DNA of 64,000 bases from Wenyingzhuangia heitensis (GCF_011762155.1 NZ_JAASQL010000001.1:682001-746000), one strand, 5' to 3'. Positions 42,878 to 52,083 are shown, numbered from the stretch's first letter. The notes: generated by a model not told the origin, from the sequence alone. Made by a program: numbers and translations.

Positions 42878-44203
42878 ATGGATTTTACAAAACTTCTTAG
42901 TCACCCTAACGAGAATGGAATATTAGAATTTGTACTAGGAATTTTATTTATTTTATCAATCTATCATTTGTTCTTGTTTTTTCAGAACAAAGACAAAGCT
43001 TACCTATATTATTCGTTATATACTTTTTTAACCATTTTTGGTTATGTCTGTTTGGCAAAAAACAATGTCACTGCATTAATAATAGCTCCTGTTAAAAATG
43101 AGTTAGCAAAGTTTGATGTCTATTCTAAATTTCTATACAATGCCATGTATTTTGTTTTTGCATTTGAGTTTGTAGGTGTTAGAAAAAAATCAAAAAAGTG
43201 GACACAATACATTTTTTATCCGTTAATTTTTATTGTAAGTGTGGGTACTATGGCTCAAATAGTCTCTTTAATAACGGATAACAACATTTATATTTTTAAG
43301 ACTTTTCACGTCTTTTTTATACCCGCCATATTTGTTCCTACAATTATAGGTTATGTGGCTTTGTTTAAGTTTTCTTTTATAGGTAAGAACTATATAATTT
43401 GGGGTTCGTTTATTTTGTTTGTCAGTTCTATGACAGGGGTTTTGTTACATCATGTTTTAGGAGGAGATGAAACCAACGAAATACGATTTACTGTTTTTTA
43501 TATAGGTTTAATCTTAGAAAACATCTGTTTTTCATTAGCTATTGGTTACAAACATAAATTGGTGTTAGAGCAAAATCAAAAGAGAGAGAAATCGTATTTG
43601 CAAAAAATGTTAAATAGTCAAGAGGAAGAAAGAATTCGTATTGCTAAAGAGTTACACGATGGAATTGTTCAAAAAATAGGAACTGTTATTTTATGTATGA
43701 GAAATAATGAAGCCGAGATATCTGAAGAAAAAATCAATAAAATAGCATCTGAATTAAGTATTGTAAATCAAGATTTAAGGAATGTTTCGCATAGAATGAT
43801 GCCTAAAGCATTAACAGATTTAGGATTAAAATCTGCTTTAGAAGATTTGTTAGAGTCTAGTTTAGAGTATACAGGAATGACGTTTGAGTTTACGGAATTT
43901 AATATCACAGGAAGGTTTTCTGCCAAAATAGAACATAATTTATATAGAATGTCTCAAGAATTACTTCAGAATATTATCAAACATAGTCAAGCCAAAAGAG
44001 TGTCTTTTTTACTCATAAAAAATAAAAAAAATGTATTGTTAAAAGTAGAAGATGATGGAGTTGGTTTTAATGTTTTTAGCTTAAAACATGGTGTAGGTTT
44101 AGATAATATAAATACAAGAGCAGCTTTGTTACAGGGAACGGTAGAAGTGGAGTCTGCTAAAAATAAAGGAACTATTATAACTATTAAAATCCCGTTACAA
44201 TGA
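42878..44203 (+). CDS. 7TM sensor histidine kinase (HisKA_3 type)
   Basis: A 441-residue kinase. Seven membrane segments occupy about residues 14-230 with no periplasmic sensor domain, like the 7TMR-DISM class. Then comes the NarL-system H-box EEERIRIAKELHDGIVQKI with His260 and a HATPase_c domain (NIIKHSQAKRV, DDGVGF, GVGLDNINTRA). I choose ATG 42878; an in-frame GTG 39 bp upstream is also possible. It overlaps its response-regulator gene by 4 bp. Confidence 0.92.
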   Translation: MDFTKLLSHPNENGILEFVLGILFILSIYHLFLFFQNKDKAYLYYSLYTFLTIFGYVCLAKNNVTALIIAPVKNELAKFDVYSKFLYNAMYFVFAFEFVGVRKKSKKWTQYIFYPLIFIVSVGTMAQIVSLITDNNIYIFKTFHVFFIPAIFVPTIIGYVALFKFSFIGKNYIIWGSFILFVSSMTGVLLHHVLGGDETNEIRFTVFYIGLILENICFSLAIGYKHKLVLEQNQKREKSYLQKMLNSQEEERIRIAKELHDGIVQKIGTVILCMRNNEAEISEEKINKIASELSIVNQDLRNVSHRMMPKALTDLGLKSALEDLLESSLEYTGMTFEFTEFNITGRFSAKIEHNLYRMSQELLQNIIKHSQAKRVSFLLIKNKKNVLLKVEDDGVGFNVFSLKHGVGLDNINTRAALLQGTVEVESAKNKGTIITIKIPLQ

Positions 44204-44841
44204 TAAAAGTGTTAGTAGCAGATGATCATCCTTTAATGGCACAAGGAATTAAAAATAGTCTACACACCGCTACAAATTTACAAGTAGTGGGAGTGGTGGC
44301 TAATGGTAAAGAAGCAATTGACTTTATAGAACAAAACAATGTAGATGTTTTATTGTTAGATATTGAAATGCCTAAAATGAACGGAATAGATTGTGCAAAA
44401 TATATTTTAAAAAATAAATTACCTGCCCAAATTATAATGCTGTCTATGTATCAAGAAAAATCAATTATAAAAATGTTGTTTGAACTTGGTGTACATGGGT
44501 ATTTGTTAAAAACGTCTACATCATCTGTTCTAATAGATGTAATTACAGAAGTGAGTTGTGGAGAAAGAATATTTGATCAAAATTTATCGAATCAAAAAAC
44601 TCCAGAATCAGAAGTGTTATACAAAGCAAATCAGAATAAATTAATACTACAAGATCTTTCTAAAAGAGAATTAGAGGTGTTAAAAGAACTGTCCAAAGGG
44701 TTGACGAATAAAGAAGTTGGCGAGGTGTTGTTTATCAGCCCAAGAACCGTAGATACCCACAGAACTAATTTAATGAAAAAGTTAAAAGTACATAATGTAG
44801 CTGGACTTATTAGGTTTACCTACGAAATGGACTTGCACTAA
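44200..44841 (+). CDS. NarL/FixJ-type response regulator (receiver + LuxR HTH)
   Basis: A 213-residue regulator. The receiver has acidic pair DD at 8-9 and phospho-acceptor Asp54 in LLLDIEMPKMNG, Lys near FELGVHGYLLKTS. The C-terminal LuxR helix-turn-helix is LSKRELEVLKELSKGLTNKE followed by ISPRTVDTHRTNLMKKL. It is the partner of the overlapping kinase. The exported-protein operon starting at 44984 is its obvious candidate target. Confidence 0.94.
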   Translation: MIKVLVADDHPLMAQGIKNSLHTATNLQVVGVVANGKEAIDFIEQNNVDVLLLDIEMPKMNGIDCAKYILKNKLPAQIIMLSMYQEKSIIKMLFELGVHGYLLKTSTSSVLIDVITEVSCGERIFDQNLSNQKTPESEVLYKANQNKLILQDLSKRELEVLKELSKGLTNKEVGEVLFISPRTVDTHRTNLMKKLKVHNVAGLIRFTYEMDLH

Positions 44842-44983
44842 ATTACGGTAAACACCCTATTTACAATTTTTGTTTTATGTTTTTACTTTGATGAATAAAA
44901 TGATTTCATCATGAAAAATATAAACTCTAAGGATCAAGAAATTATTATTTCAGGTCAAATTCTAGGAGTATAAAATTATAGCT

Positions 44984-45733
44984 ATGATAAATAATTCTTG
45001 TACAAAACTAACCTTGCTACTGTTCTTATGTATTTCTTCATTAAAAACAAATGCACAATTGTCTAATTCTTTTTATGATGACAATTCAGTATGGCAGGTT
45101 TCTGCAATTTATGCCAAAGCAGAAAACACTTGGAGTGATAAAACTTATGATAGGTATGTGGCCATGTATTCTGCGGATTTATCATTTTATAAGTCAAATT
45201 TTAAAGCAGGAGGTTTTCAAAGAAGTTATCGCACTAAATTAAGCGATTTTGTGCCACAATTAATATCTCCACTGTTTAAAGAAAGTAGAGATCAATTGTT
45301 TAATAAATCCGGATTACCCGTGCTAACCAGTTTAATGGGCTGGTACAATTTTGGTTGGGCTGTCGTATCCAAAGATCATGTACAGTTTTCGGTAGGTGGC
45401 CATTTAGGAGGATATACACATGGTATTGAACTAGAGTCTCAAGATGAAAACAACATAGGTGATAGTTACCCTTTTTTATCTGGTGGTCCAGCGGTATTTT
45501 TAGACATAAACCTACTTTTTGGTTTAGAATTACATTATGAAGGGGCTTATGCTTTCTCATATATGTTAGATCCTGATAAAACTGTTCCCGATGGAGAAAC
45601 TCCTACTTTTTTAAATCAAAATTTACAGTTGAGAAAAAATAGATGGTTTTTGTCTTTTGAATTGGTTAACGGATTGGTAGAAATAGGAAATAGTATTCAG
45701 CGTTCACAAATAGGAATAGGTGTTGGCTTTTAA
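44984..45733 (+). CDS. Exported protein, outer-membrane beta-barrel-like, unknown function
   Basis: A 249-residue protein with a signal peptide (LLLFLCISSLKTNAQ). The mature part is rich in alternating aromatic and hydrophobic strands with Gly turns (VQFSVGGHLGGYTHGIE, LFGLELHYEGAYAFSYM) and ends in GIGVGF with a C-terminal Phe, the hallmark of outer-membrane barrels. I do not recognise a named family. It is the first gene of a four-gene operon behind the two-component pair; a 20-codon ORF (44911-44973) lies in the leader before it. Confidence 0.6.
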   Translation: MINNSCTKLTLLLFLCISSLKTNAQLSNSFYDDNSVWQVSAIYAKAENTWSDKTYDRYVAMYSADLSFYKSNFKAGGFQRSYRTKLSDFVPQLISPLFKESRDQLFNKSGLPVLTSLMGWYNFGWAVVSKDHVQFSVGGHLGGYTHGIELESQDENNIGDSYPFLSGGPAVFLDINLLFGLELHYEGAYAFSYMLDPDKTVPDGETPTFLNQNLQLRKNRWFLSFELVNGLVEIGNSIQRSQIGIGVGF

Positions 45734-45746
45734 AAATTTAATAAAA

Positions 45747-46193
45747 ATGAAATACATTTTAAGAATAAGTTTAGTGTTCATATTAGGATTATCGTCATGT
45801 ATTATGGAGCATGACAATGAACCAGAGTGCGGCGATAAAAACGGTAGAATTAGAGATGAATGTGCTAAAGTATCTAGTGATATAGATTCGTATAAAACAG
45901 ATAGTGAGACTTATGAAACCATAAAATTAGTCTTCGTTTTAGGAACTGGAACCTATGATTTACTGCTAACAGATACAGATGAGTTAATTAAAAAGAACAT
46001 TTATAAATCTAATGCTACATTAAGGTTTAGTGGTTTTGAATCTCAAACAAGTTTAACTATTTATATTTCAAAGGTAGATAGAACTAATGGACGAGTTATT
46101 TCAGGGAATTTTGAATTTAAGGGTACTTATGCAGAAAATTTTCAATCTACTCCAATAGAAATAAACGGAGAGTTTAATAATGTAAATTTTTAA
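45747..46193 (+). CDS. Small lipoprotein, unknown function
   Basis: A 148-residue lipoprotein (signal MKYILRISLVFILGLSSC, lipid Cys18). The mature part has Cys in ECGDKN and DECAK, then beta-strand-like stretches without a known motif (VFVLGTGTYDLLL). Start at ATG 45747, since this gives the lipoprotein signal; a longer frame overlaps the previous gene. Second in the operon, 13 bp after the previous stop and 6 bp before the next start. Confidence 0.65.
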   Translation: MKYILRISLVFILGLSSCIMEHDNEPECGDKNGRIRDECAKVSSDIDSYKTDSETYETIKLVFVLGTGTYDLLLTDTDELIKKNIYKSNATLRFSGFESQTSLTIYISKVDRTNGRVISGNFEFKGTYAENFQSTPIEINGEFNNVNF

Positions 46194-46199
46194 AAATAA

Positions 46200-47006
46200 A
46201 TGATAAAACTACACATTCAATTTTTATTGATCATAACTTTTCTTACTACAAATATATATTCACAAAGGGTTAATTATAAAGTAACGGCTGATGATCCAGA
46301 TATTATATCTGAACGCTATATAAATGTTGATTTAGTTCCTTTAAGTATGAATTTTGACATTACAGAATTTTCTGTAGCATTAGGAGCTAGTGGATTTTGG
46401 AAACTTACAGACCAAATTAAAGCAGAAGGTTTGTTTAATGTTAATGTATTAAATCTTAACGGTAGTGGAGGTGTAAATACTGAGTTAGGTGTTTTTTACA
46501 GTTTAAAAAAAACTTATATAAAAGAGGATCTTGATATACTTTTAAAAAGTCGTTTAGTAAGTGGGGGTAGGGTAGAAAACACACTTTTAAATGTTAAAGG
46601 GACCTATAGGAATGAATATGGGGCAAGAGGTGGATTGTATCAAAAATCAGCAGGTTTTCTTATTGAAGATGGAGATATAGAATCAAACTATAGTTTGTTT
46701 GGAACTTACATTGGTTTTCAAAAAATTAAACAAGTTTTTGTGGAGATTGAGACTGATGGAAGAAAATATTCAAACAGTGGTAGAACAAGATATTATATAG
46801 ACTTACTTCTAGTAGGAGGTCGTGTGTCAGACAATGCTTATACAGAAGATATTTCCTCTATTGGTTATAGAGGAGGATTTGAATGGATGCTTAGACCCCA
46901 AAAAGAAGGTTGGTTTAAGCAAGTATTTGGTGTAGAAATAGGTAAGAAACCTGTTACAGGTTGGTATATGACAATGAATTATAAAATAACAGTATTTAAA
47001 GAATAA
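46200..47006 (+). CDS. Exported beta-barrel-like protein, unknown function
   Basis: A 268-residue protein with a signal peptide (LLIITFLTTNIYSQ). Repeated amphipathic strand pattern (INVDLVPLSMNFDITEFSVA, GGVNTELGVFYSLK, YIDLLLVGG) and a tail ending WYMTMNYKITVFKE suggest an outer-membrane or secreted beta protein. No domain recognised. Its neighbours on both sides are exported too, 6 and 18 bp away. Confidence 0.6.
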   Translation: MIKLHIQFLLIITFLTTNIYSQRVNYKVTADDPDIISERYINVDLVPLSMNFDITEFSVALGASGFWKLTDQIKAEGLFNVNVLNLNGSGGVNTELGVFYSLKKTYIKEDLDILLKSRLVSGGRVENTLLNVKGTYRNEYGARGGLYQKSAGFLIEDGDIESNYSLFGTYIGFQKIKQVFVEIETDGRKYSNSGRTRYYIDLLLVGGRVSDNAYTEDISSIGYRGGFEWMLRPQKEGWFKQVFGVEIGKKPVTGWYMTMNYKITVFKE

Positions 47007-47024
47007 TATACAAAACGGTAAATT

Positions 47025-48080
47025 ATGAAAAAATTAATAGCAATCCTTTTATTAGCAACCCTAAGCATTAATGCTCAAGATATAGGGAAAGTAAAAATTA
47101 AAAAAGAAAAATTTGGAACCTTCGGTCTACGTAATTTCAAAAAAGCTCCTAAACGTTTATTTATCAACTCTTTTAATGTTGGGGTAGAAATATTTAGAGA
47201 AAATTATGCTTTTAAAAGAAAAGGTAATTTTTTAAAAACAGGAAATGCAGAAGCAAATGCAGCTGTTGGAATTACAGGTCTTATAAAAGAAGATTTTCAA
47301 AGAGAAATAGACAGAGTTTATCAAGATTTTATACAAGATTTTAAAGACAAAGGCATAGAAATAATTACCGCTGAAGAAGTTAAAGGGCTAAAGTTTTTTG
47401 AAGGGTATGAATCTGCCAAAGGTCCTTATATCATCAATTCTAGTACGCCAGGAATATTAACAGGTTGCCCTACAGGACACACACAGTTTTACCAAGCTAA
47501 AAAAAGTGGTAAGGTTAAAAAAAGTTTTATGGGAGAAGGGTTTAAAAATCCTAAATTATCTGATGAATTAGAGGATGCTTTGGTATTAGATGTAAATCTT
47601 TATTTAATGTTTGCTTCAGCAAAAAGTAAAAAGGGAATTGTTTCTGCAAAATCTGAAATCTTAATAAACCCTAGGTTGGCAGATTCTGAAATGATTGTAA
47701 ATAAGAAAAAGAAAACAAAATTAGGGATATTTGGTAGTGTAGGTTTTAAAGGAGCTGCTAAAACTTACCAGCTGGCCACAAATTATACCATAGGATCTGG
47801 AAAAAAAGGATTGTATTTTGAGGCTCAATATCAAAGTGTTCTTGATGAATCTATAGAAATAAATGGAATTTTAAAGAAACAAACCTTTAAAGCCAAAGCT
47901 TACCAAGATGTACAAATAGGAGAAAGAAATAGTTTTTTAGATGAATTAAAGGATGTTTCAGTGAAAAATGCAATTTGGTTAAATGTTGATAGCAAAAAAT
48001 ATGTAGAAGGAATGTATAACGCTTGTCATGCTTTTTTATCTGAAAATAACAAAGTTCTATTTGATAAAATGGAATTATAG
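47025..48080 (+). CDS. Exported protein, unknown function
   Basis: A 351-residue protein with a signal peptide (KLIAILLLATLSINAQ). The mature protein is Lys-rich, mixed alpha/beta, with a distinctive internal stretch SSTPGILTGCPTGHTQFYQA (two Cys spaced far apart in the protein) and AAKTYQLATNYTIGSGKKG. I do not recognise the family. Last of the four exported genes; no terminator is seen, and a decayed AraC fragment follows. Confidence 0.6.
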   Translation: MKKLIAILLLATLSINAQDIGKVKIKKEKFGTFGLRNFKKAPKRLFINSFNVGVEIFRENYAFKRKGNFLKTGNAEANAAVGITGLIKEDFQREIDRVYQDFIQDFKDKGIEIITAEEVKGLKFFEGYESAKGPYIINSSTPGILTGCPTGHTQFYQAKKSGKVKKSFMGEGFKNPKLSDELEDALVLDVNLYLMFASAKSKKGIVSAKSEILINPRLADSEMIVNKKKKTKLGIFGSVGFKGAAKTYQLATNYTIGSGKKGLYFEAQYQSVLDESIEINGILKKQTFKAKAYQDVQIGERNSFLDELKDVSVKNAIWLNVDSKKYVEGMYNACHAFLSENNKVLFDKMEL

Positions 48081-48103
48081 TGTTTGGTTTTATGTGTTTT
48101 TTT

Positions 48104-48260
48104 GAAAAAAGAACATAGTAATGCAAAACACAAAGAATTAACCATAGATGCCATTTCTAAATTGTCTGGTTTTAAAAGCAGAACTACTTTTTATAGCGTA
48201 TTTAAAAACAAGACAAATAAAACCGATGCAGTATATAAAAGGCTTCAAGATGTCTCATGA
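48104..48260 (+). pseudogene. Remnant of an AraC-family regulator (C-terminal HTH only)
   Basis: In one frame the sequence codes for ELTIDAISKLSGFKSRTTFY, then SVFKNKTNK and a stop at 48258, closely like the last 41 residues of the AraC gene at 41673 (LTIDAIAELSGFKSRATFYR...). One codon is missing and no upstream domain exists. The inverted repeat after the stop (TCTCAT...ATGAGA) is shared as well. It is the decayed end of a duplicated regulator gene, likely left when the intervening genes were inserted or duplicated. Confidence 0.8.
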
Positions 48261-48361
48261 GCTGTTTATGAGATAAGTTAAGTGCTAATATAAATATAGA
48301 ACAACTTTTAGCTCAATAGTTTTGTAAGTGAAATTATTGTTATAATTAAAACCTCAATAAA

Positions 48362-49741
48362 ATGTTAAAATCAATCAAATTACTAAGTTTATTTTTACTC
48401 TTAATCTTATCCTCTTGTAGTAAAGAAGATTCAGCAATGGAAAGCGAATCACTTACTGATGCTCAAGAAGAGTTTATCGCTTTATTAAAAACAAATTACC
48501 CTACTCAGATAGTGAATTTTAATACAGATACCGCATTAATAGGTGGTCCTTTTGTAGAAAATCAAAAATTAACACTTACATTTTCTAGTTCAGGAATGTT
48601 GTTTATAGATACTGATCCTGATAAAAACGATGGAGATGAAATAGAACTACCTAGTTTTGATATTGATGGTAAGGAGTATGTATGGAAAGATACCTCAAGT
48701 GATTTGTCATACAGACTGTCTTTAAAAACAGATAATACTATTAATGAAGTGAATGTTTTTAAAACATCAAATAATAATTTTTATGCATCATTAAAAGAGG
48801 TTGTTAAAATAGATGAAATTGATATTAAAACGGGGTTAATAGGAGGTTCTATTTTAGATGGAGAATTAAATTTAAGTAAAACCGTATCTACTTTTGTAGG
48901 AAAAAAAGGTGTTGTAGGGTACTCAGATGGTATAGGTGAAGAAGCTTCATTTACAAACCCGTTAGGAATTACAACCGATGGAGATAATTTATATGTAGTA
49001 GAACAAGCAAAATCTACCACGCAGTTAAACTTTAACATAAGAAAAATAAATATAGAAACTAAAGAGGTAACTACACTTGTAACAATAGGGGGGGTACTGC
49101 CATCAACAACAGGTATTACAAATGATGGAACTTATATTTATATTGCTTCAAATAAATCAGTGACTAAAATAAAAATTTTAGATGGTACAGTAACTACCTT
49201 AGCTACTTTTGATGAATTTGTAAAAGGAGTAACTTTTTACAATAAAAAATTATACGTTACTAAAGAGGAAACCAGTACAATTTATGAAATGGATGCTAGT
49301 ACAGGAACTTTTACAAAACATACTGTTATTGGTATTTCTACAAGATTAAATGGAATTACTACTGATGGTAATTTTTTATACGTTGCAAGTTCTGCTTCGG
49401 ATTCCGTATATAAAATTGATATGACAACATATTCGGCAGTAACTCTTGGAACAGCTGGGCTTAATGTTGAGGCAGTTGCTACAGATGGTGTATATGTTTA
49501 TACGGCAAGTCCTAGTTATGGAACTCTCAAGAAAATTAACATTGCAACAGGAGCAACTACACTTCTGTTTAATACTGTTGGATATGTGGATGGACCTTTT
49601 GTAGAAGGAAATTTTAGTCAACAAGGTAGTTTTGGTAATCCAACAGGTATTACTTCAGATGGGGAGAATTTATACATTTCAGAAGGAATGAGTCCGATAC
49701 CAGGTGGAAACAAAAATAATGCGATTCGTAAAATAGAATAA
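48362..49741 (+). CDS. Lipoprotein with NHL-like beta-propeller
   Basis: A 459-residue lipoprotein (signal LLSLFLLLILSSC, Cys19). After a region of about 150 residues come six or so repeats of the form G-I-T-x-D-G-x-x-L/Y-Y-V-A (for example NPLGITTDGDNLYVVE, TGITNDGTYIYIAS, NGITTDGNFLYVAS, VATDGVYVYTAS, TGITSDGENLYISEG). These are blades of a beta-propeller resembling NHL or PQQ-like repeats. The middle contains KKGVVGYSDGIGEEASFTNP, typical of NHL-repeat lipoproteins of Bacteroidota. Function unknown; ligand or protein binding is likely. It ends 108 bp before a terminator. Confidence 0.82.
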   Translation: MLKSIKLLSLFLLLILSSCSKEDSAMESESLTDAQEEFIALLKTNYPTQIVNFNTDTALIGGPFVENQKLTLTFSSSGMLFIDTDPDKNDGDEIELPSFDIDGKEYVWKDTSSDLSYRLSLKTDNTINEVNVFKTSNNNFYASLKEVVKIDEIDIKTGLIGGSILDGELNLSKTVSTFVGKKGVVGYSDGIGEEASFTNPLGITTDGDNLYVVEQAKSTTQLNFNIRKINIETKEVTTLVTIGGVLPSTTGITNDGTYIYIASNKSVTKIKILDGTVTTLATFDEFVKGVTFYNKKLYVTKEETSTIYEMDASTGTFTKHTVIGISTRLNGITTDGNFLYVASSASDSVYKIDMTTYSAVTLGTAGLNVEAVATDGVYVYTASPSYGTLKKINIATGATTLLFNTVGYVDGPFVEGNFSQQGSFGNPTGITSDGENLYISEGMSPIPGGNKNNAIRKIE

Positions 49742-49848
49742 CACATAGGTATATAAGAATTCTATTTCTGAGGTTTTTAAACGCAGATATAAAGTAGCTA
49801 TTTAATAGAGTAGTATATATTATAATGAATAAGAGAAAGAGTTAAAAC

Positions 49849-49878
49849 TCCCAACTTATTTTTAAGTTGGGATTTTTT
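49849..49878. terminator. Bidirectional terminator before the CDGSH genes
   Basis: Perfect 10-bp stem TCCCAACTTA/TAAGTTGGGA, loop TTTT, T6 behind and A-rich ahead; sits between convergent genes, 2 bp from the stop of the minus-strand CDGSH gene. Confidence 0.9.
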
Positions 49879-49879
49879 A

Positions 49880-50089
49880 TTAGTTGGCATGTGAACCGTC
49901 ACAATAAGGTTTGTTTTGGCTTTTTCCGCAACCACACAAAGCAACATCCCCATCTTTTTCTGCAGTAAAAAGAATTGGTTTTCCTCCACCTTTAGTTGCA
50001 TGTGCACTATCGCAAAAAGGCATTACTTGTGAATGACCACAGGTACAGTATTTATACGTTTTTCCTTTTTTTAGTTCTATTACAGGCAT
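49880..50089 (-). CDS. CDGSH iron-sulfur domain protein (two half-sites)
   Basis: A 69-residue protein with two CDGSH-type motifs: CTCGHSQVMPFCDSAH and CGCGKSQNKPYCDGSH, each of the form CxCx2Sx3PxCDxxH. In CDGSH proteins three Cys and one His bind a 2Fe-2S cluster; the first motif has the variant CDSAH. Soluble, no targeting signal. A paralogue with the same layout is encoded 62 bp upstream on the same strand. Confidence 0.93.
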   Translation of the reverse strand: MPVIELKKGKTYKYCTCGHSQVMPFCDSAHATKGGGKPILFTAEKDGDVALCGCGKSQNKPYCDGSHAN

Positions 50090-50151
50090 AAATTTATTTG
50101 TTTTAGTTGTTGGTTAAAACTATATAAAAATGCTTTAAGATAGAATCTAAA

Positions 50152-50373
50152 TTAGTGAGACCCGTCACAATAAGGAGCTGTTTTTGTACTGCCACAAGTA
50201 CATAAAAATGTTTTTTCGTTTTGGGTTACTTTAAATAATAAGGGCTTATAGGTAGTTCCTTTATGAGTTCCATCACAATAAGGTTTGATTTCACTCTGGT
50301 TACAGGTACAATAAGCATAAGCTTTGTCTTTTATTAAATAACAAGCTTTGGGTGTGGGGATTGGTTTTTTCAT
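50152..50373 (-). CDS. CDGSH iron-sulfur domain protein, second paralogue
   Basis: A 73-residue protein with two motifs, CTCNQSEIKPYCDGTH and CTCGSTKTAPYCDGSH, the protein ending exactly at the last His. Two 2Fe-2S clusters are expected as in its neighbour. Its start overlaps the stop of the Gfo/Idh/MocA gene by one base (shared position 50373), so it is probably co-transcribed with it. Confidence 0.92.
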   Translation of the reverse strand: MKKPIPTPKACYLIKDKAYAYCTCNQSEIKPYCDGTHKGTTYKPLLFKVTQNEKTFLCTCGSTKTAPYCDGSH

Positions 50374-51371
50374 TAGTGATTAATTTCTATCCATTTTTGC
50401 TCTTTTCCACTTTTAAATAATTGGTCTATCACAATCATATTATCCAAAGCATCTTGTAAAGATGTAGGAACTTCAGTATTGTTAAGAATGGCCAAAGAAA
50501 AAGCATCTCCTTGCAAGGTATATTGATTGCATTTTTTAAAAACAATTTCTTTGTGTTCTGAGGTGTTTGCAATTACAATTTTACTTTCATCATCTTTGGA
50601 TGGAATAAAAGAATGTGGAATCTCAATCGCTCCTTCTGTTCCAATAATCTCTGCATATTCTCTTTTTAAAAGTTGTGTGGAGCACGTAAATGTAGCTGTT
50701 CCTTTAGGGAATTGTAAAATAGCAGAAACTAAATAATCTGTTTTAAGTACAGGATCGTAATTTATATTTGCGAGTACTTTTATAGGTTCTTCTTCAAACA
50801 AAAATCTAGAGAGTGAAACACAATAACATCCAACATCTAACAAGCTACCACCACCCACTTCTGGTTTATTTCTAATGTTTGTAGGGTCTACATTGTAATA
50901 AGTAAATGTGCTGTGAATATTTTTTAAATCACCAATAGTCCCTTTTTTAATGTGTTCTTTAACAACATTCCAACGCGGATGAAAGCGATACATAAATCCT
51001 TCCATCACTTTAAGTTTAGGATATTGTTGCGTTTGCTCTAACAATTGTTTGGCTTGTTTTGCATTTAAGCCGATGGGTTTTTCACACAAAACATGTTTGC
51101 CTGCTTTTAAAGCTTTTAAAATCCATTCTACATGCAAGTGATTGGGTAGCGGAATGTATACTGCTTCAATAGTAGGATCGTTTAACAATTCATCATAGCT
51201 TCCGTAAGCTGTACCAATGTTTAAGTCTTTGGCTATTTCTATTGCATTTTCAAGATTTCTAGAAGCAATTGCTTTGATTTCGGAATACGTTCCTAATTGC
51301 ATGGCGGGTATTACTTTTTTAACAGCAATATTAGCGGTGCTTAAAACTCCCCAAGTTATTTTTTTAGACAT
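50373..51371 (-). CDS. Gfo/Idh/MocA family oxidoreductase
   Basis: A 332-residue NAD(P)-dependent oxidoreductase. The N-terminal Rossmann part begins GVLSTANIAVKKVIPAM and contains VYIPLPNHLHVEWILKAL and the catalytic-site motif KHVLCEKPIGLN. The C-terminal domain has GGGSLLDVGCYCVSLSR, the family's second signature. Substrates are often cyclic polyols or sugars (inositol, glucose-fructose type); none can be assigned. It heads a small operon with two CDGSH proteins, a combination that hints at redox chemistry. Confidence 0.92.
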   Translation of the reverse strand: MSKKITWGVLSTANIAVKKVIPAMQLGTYSEIKAIASRNLENAIEIAKDLNIGTAYGSYDELLNDPTIEAVYIPLPNHLHVEWILKALKAGKHVLCEKPIGLNAKQAKQLLEQTQQYPKLKVMEGFMYRFHPRWNVVKEHIKKGTIGDLKNIHSTFTYYNVDPTNIRNKPEVGGGSLLDVGCYCVSLSRFLFEEEPIKVLANINYDPVLKTDYLVSAILQFPKGTATFTCSTQLLKREYAEIIGTEGAIEIPHSFIPSKDDESKIVIANTSEHKEIVFKKCNQYTLQGDAFSLAILNNTEVPTSLQDALDNMIVIDQLFKSGKEQKWIEINH

Positions 51372-51506
51372 AATGATGATCTTTTGTATAAATGAAACTA
51401 GTATAAAGGTAAAATTAAAAAAACGTTTTGGCAGGATCTACTTGTGATTATAAAACTACATTTTCTGTTTTTTAATGTTGAATTGTTAACTTTAACAAAA
51501 CTAAAA

Positions 51507-52067
51507 ATGAATCACATGAAAAATAAAAAGTATCAATTAAGTTTACTATTGTTAATGATAGCAAATACCTTATTCGCTCAAAAAACATTTACATTAAGTA
51601 GTAAAACAATTGGTGGTCAGGCTACGGTTACACAAGAGTTTAATGGTTTTGGATGCACAGGTAAAAATGAATCACCACAATTGTCTTGGGAAAATGCTCC
51701 CGAGGGAACTAAGAGTTTTGCAGTAACCATTTATGATAAAGATGCTCCTACCGGAAGTGGTTGGTGGCACTGGTTAGTATTTGATATTCCTACAGATATA
51801 AATGAATTGGTTAGCAATGCTGGAAATGTTTCTTTAAAATTAGCTCCTGAAAATTCCGTGCAAAGTATTACCAATTATGGAGTTTCTGGTTATGGAGGTC
51901 CTTGTCCGCCAAAAGGGCACGGATTGCATCAATATGTACTAACTGTTTATGCTTTAAAAACTGAAAAATTAGGACTTAAATCTACGACCAATCCAGCCAT
52001 AGTTGGTTATAATATAAATGCCAATACCATAGCAAAAGCTAGTTTGGTTATGTATTACGAAAAGTAA
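51507..52067 (+). CDS. YbhB/YbcL-type phosphatidylethanolamine-binding-like protein, exported
   Basis: A 186-residue protein. Signal peptide (LSLLLLMIANTLFAQ) then the YbhB/YbcL form of the PEBP fold: SPQLSWENAPEGTKSFAV, DKDAPTGSGWWHWL, and GYGGPCPPKGHGLHQY, the anion-binding site motifs. Start at ATG 51507 (51516 is equally possible); the longer frame from GTG 51444 adds residues outside the signal. The function of YbhB-type proteins is unclear. Confidence 0.9.
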   Translation: MNHMKNKKYQLSLLLLMIANTLFAQKTFTLSSKTIGGQATVTQEFNGFGCTGKNESPQLSWENAPEGTKSFAVTIYDKDAPTGSGWWHWLVFDIPTDINELVSNAGNVSLKLAPENSVQSITNYGVSGYGGPCPPKGHGLHQYVLTVYALKTEKLGLKSTTNPAIVGYNINANTIAKASLVMYYEK

Positions 52068-52083
52068 AAACCATTAATGATTC

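Noticed and set aside
44911-44973. 20-codon ORF before the exported-protein operon as a leader peptide
   Set aside because: No biased codon run, no terminator or alternative hairpins after it; could be chance. Mentioned with the first gene only.
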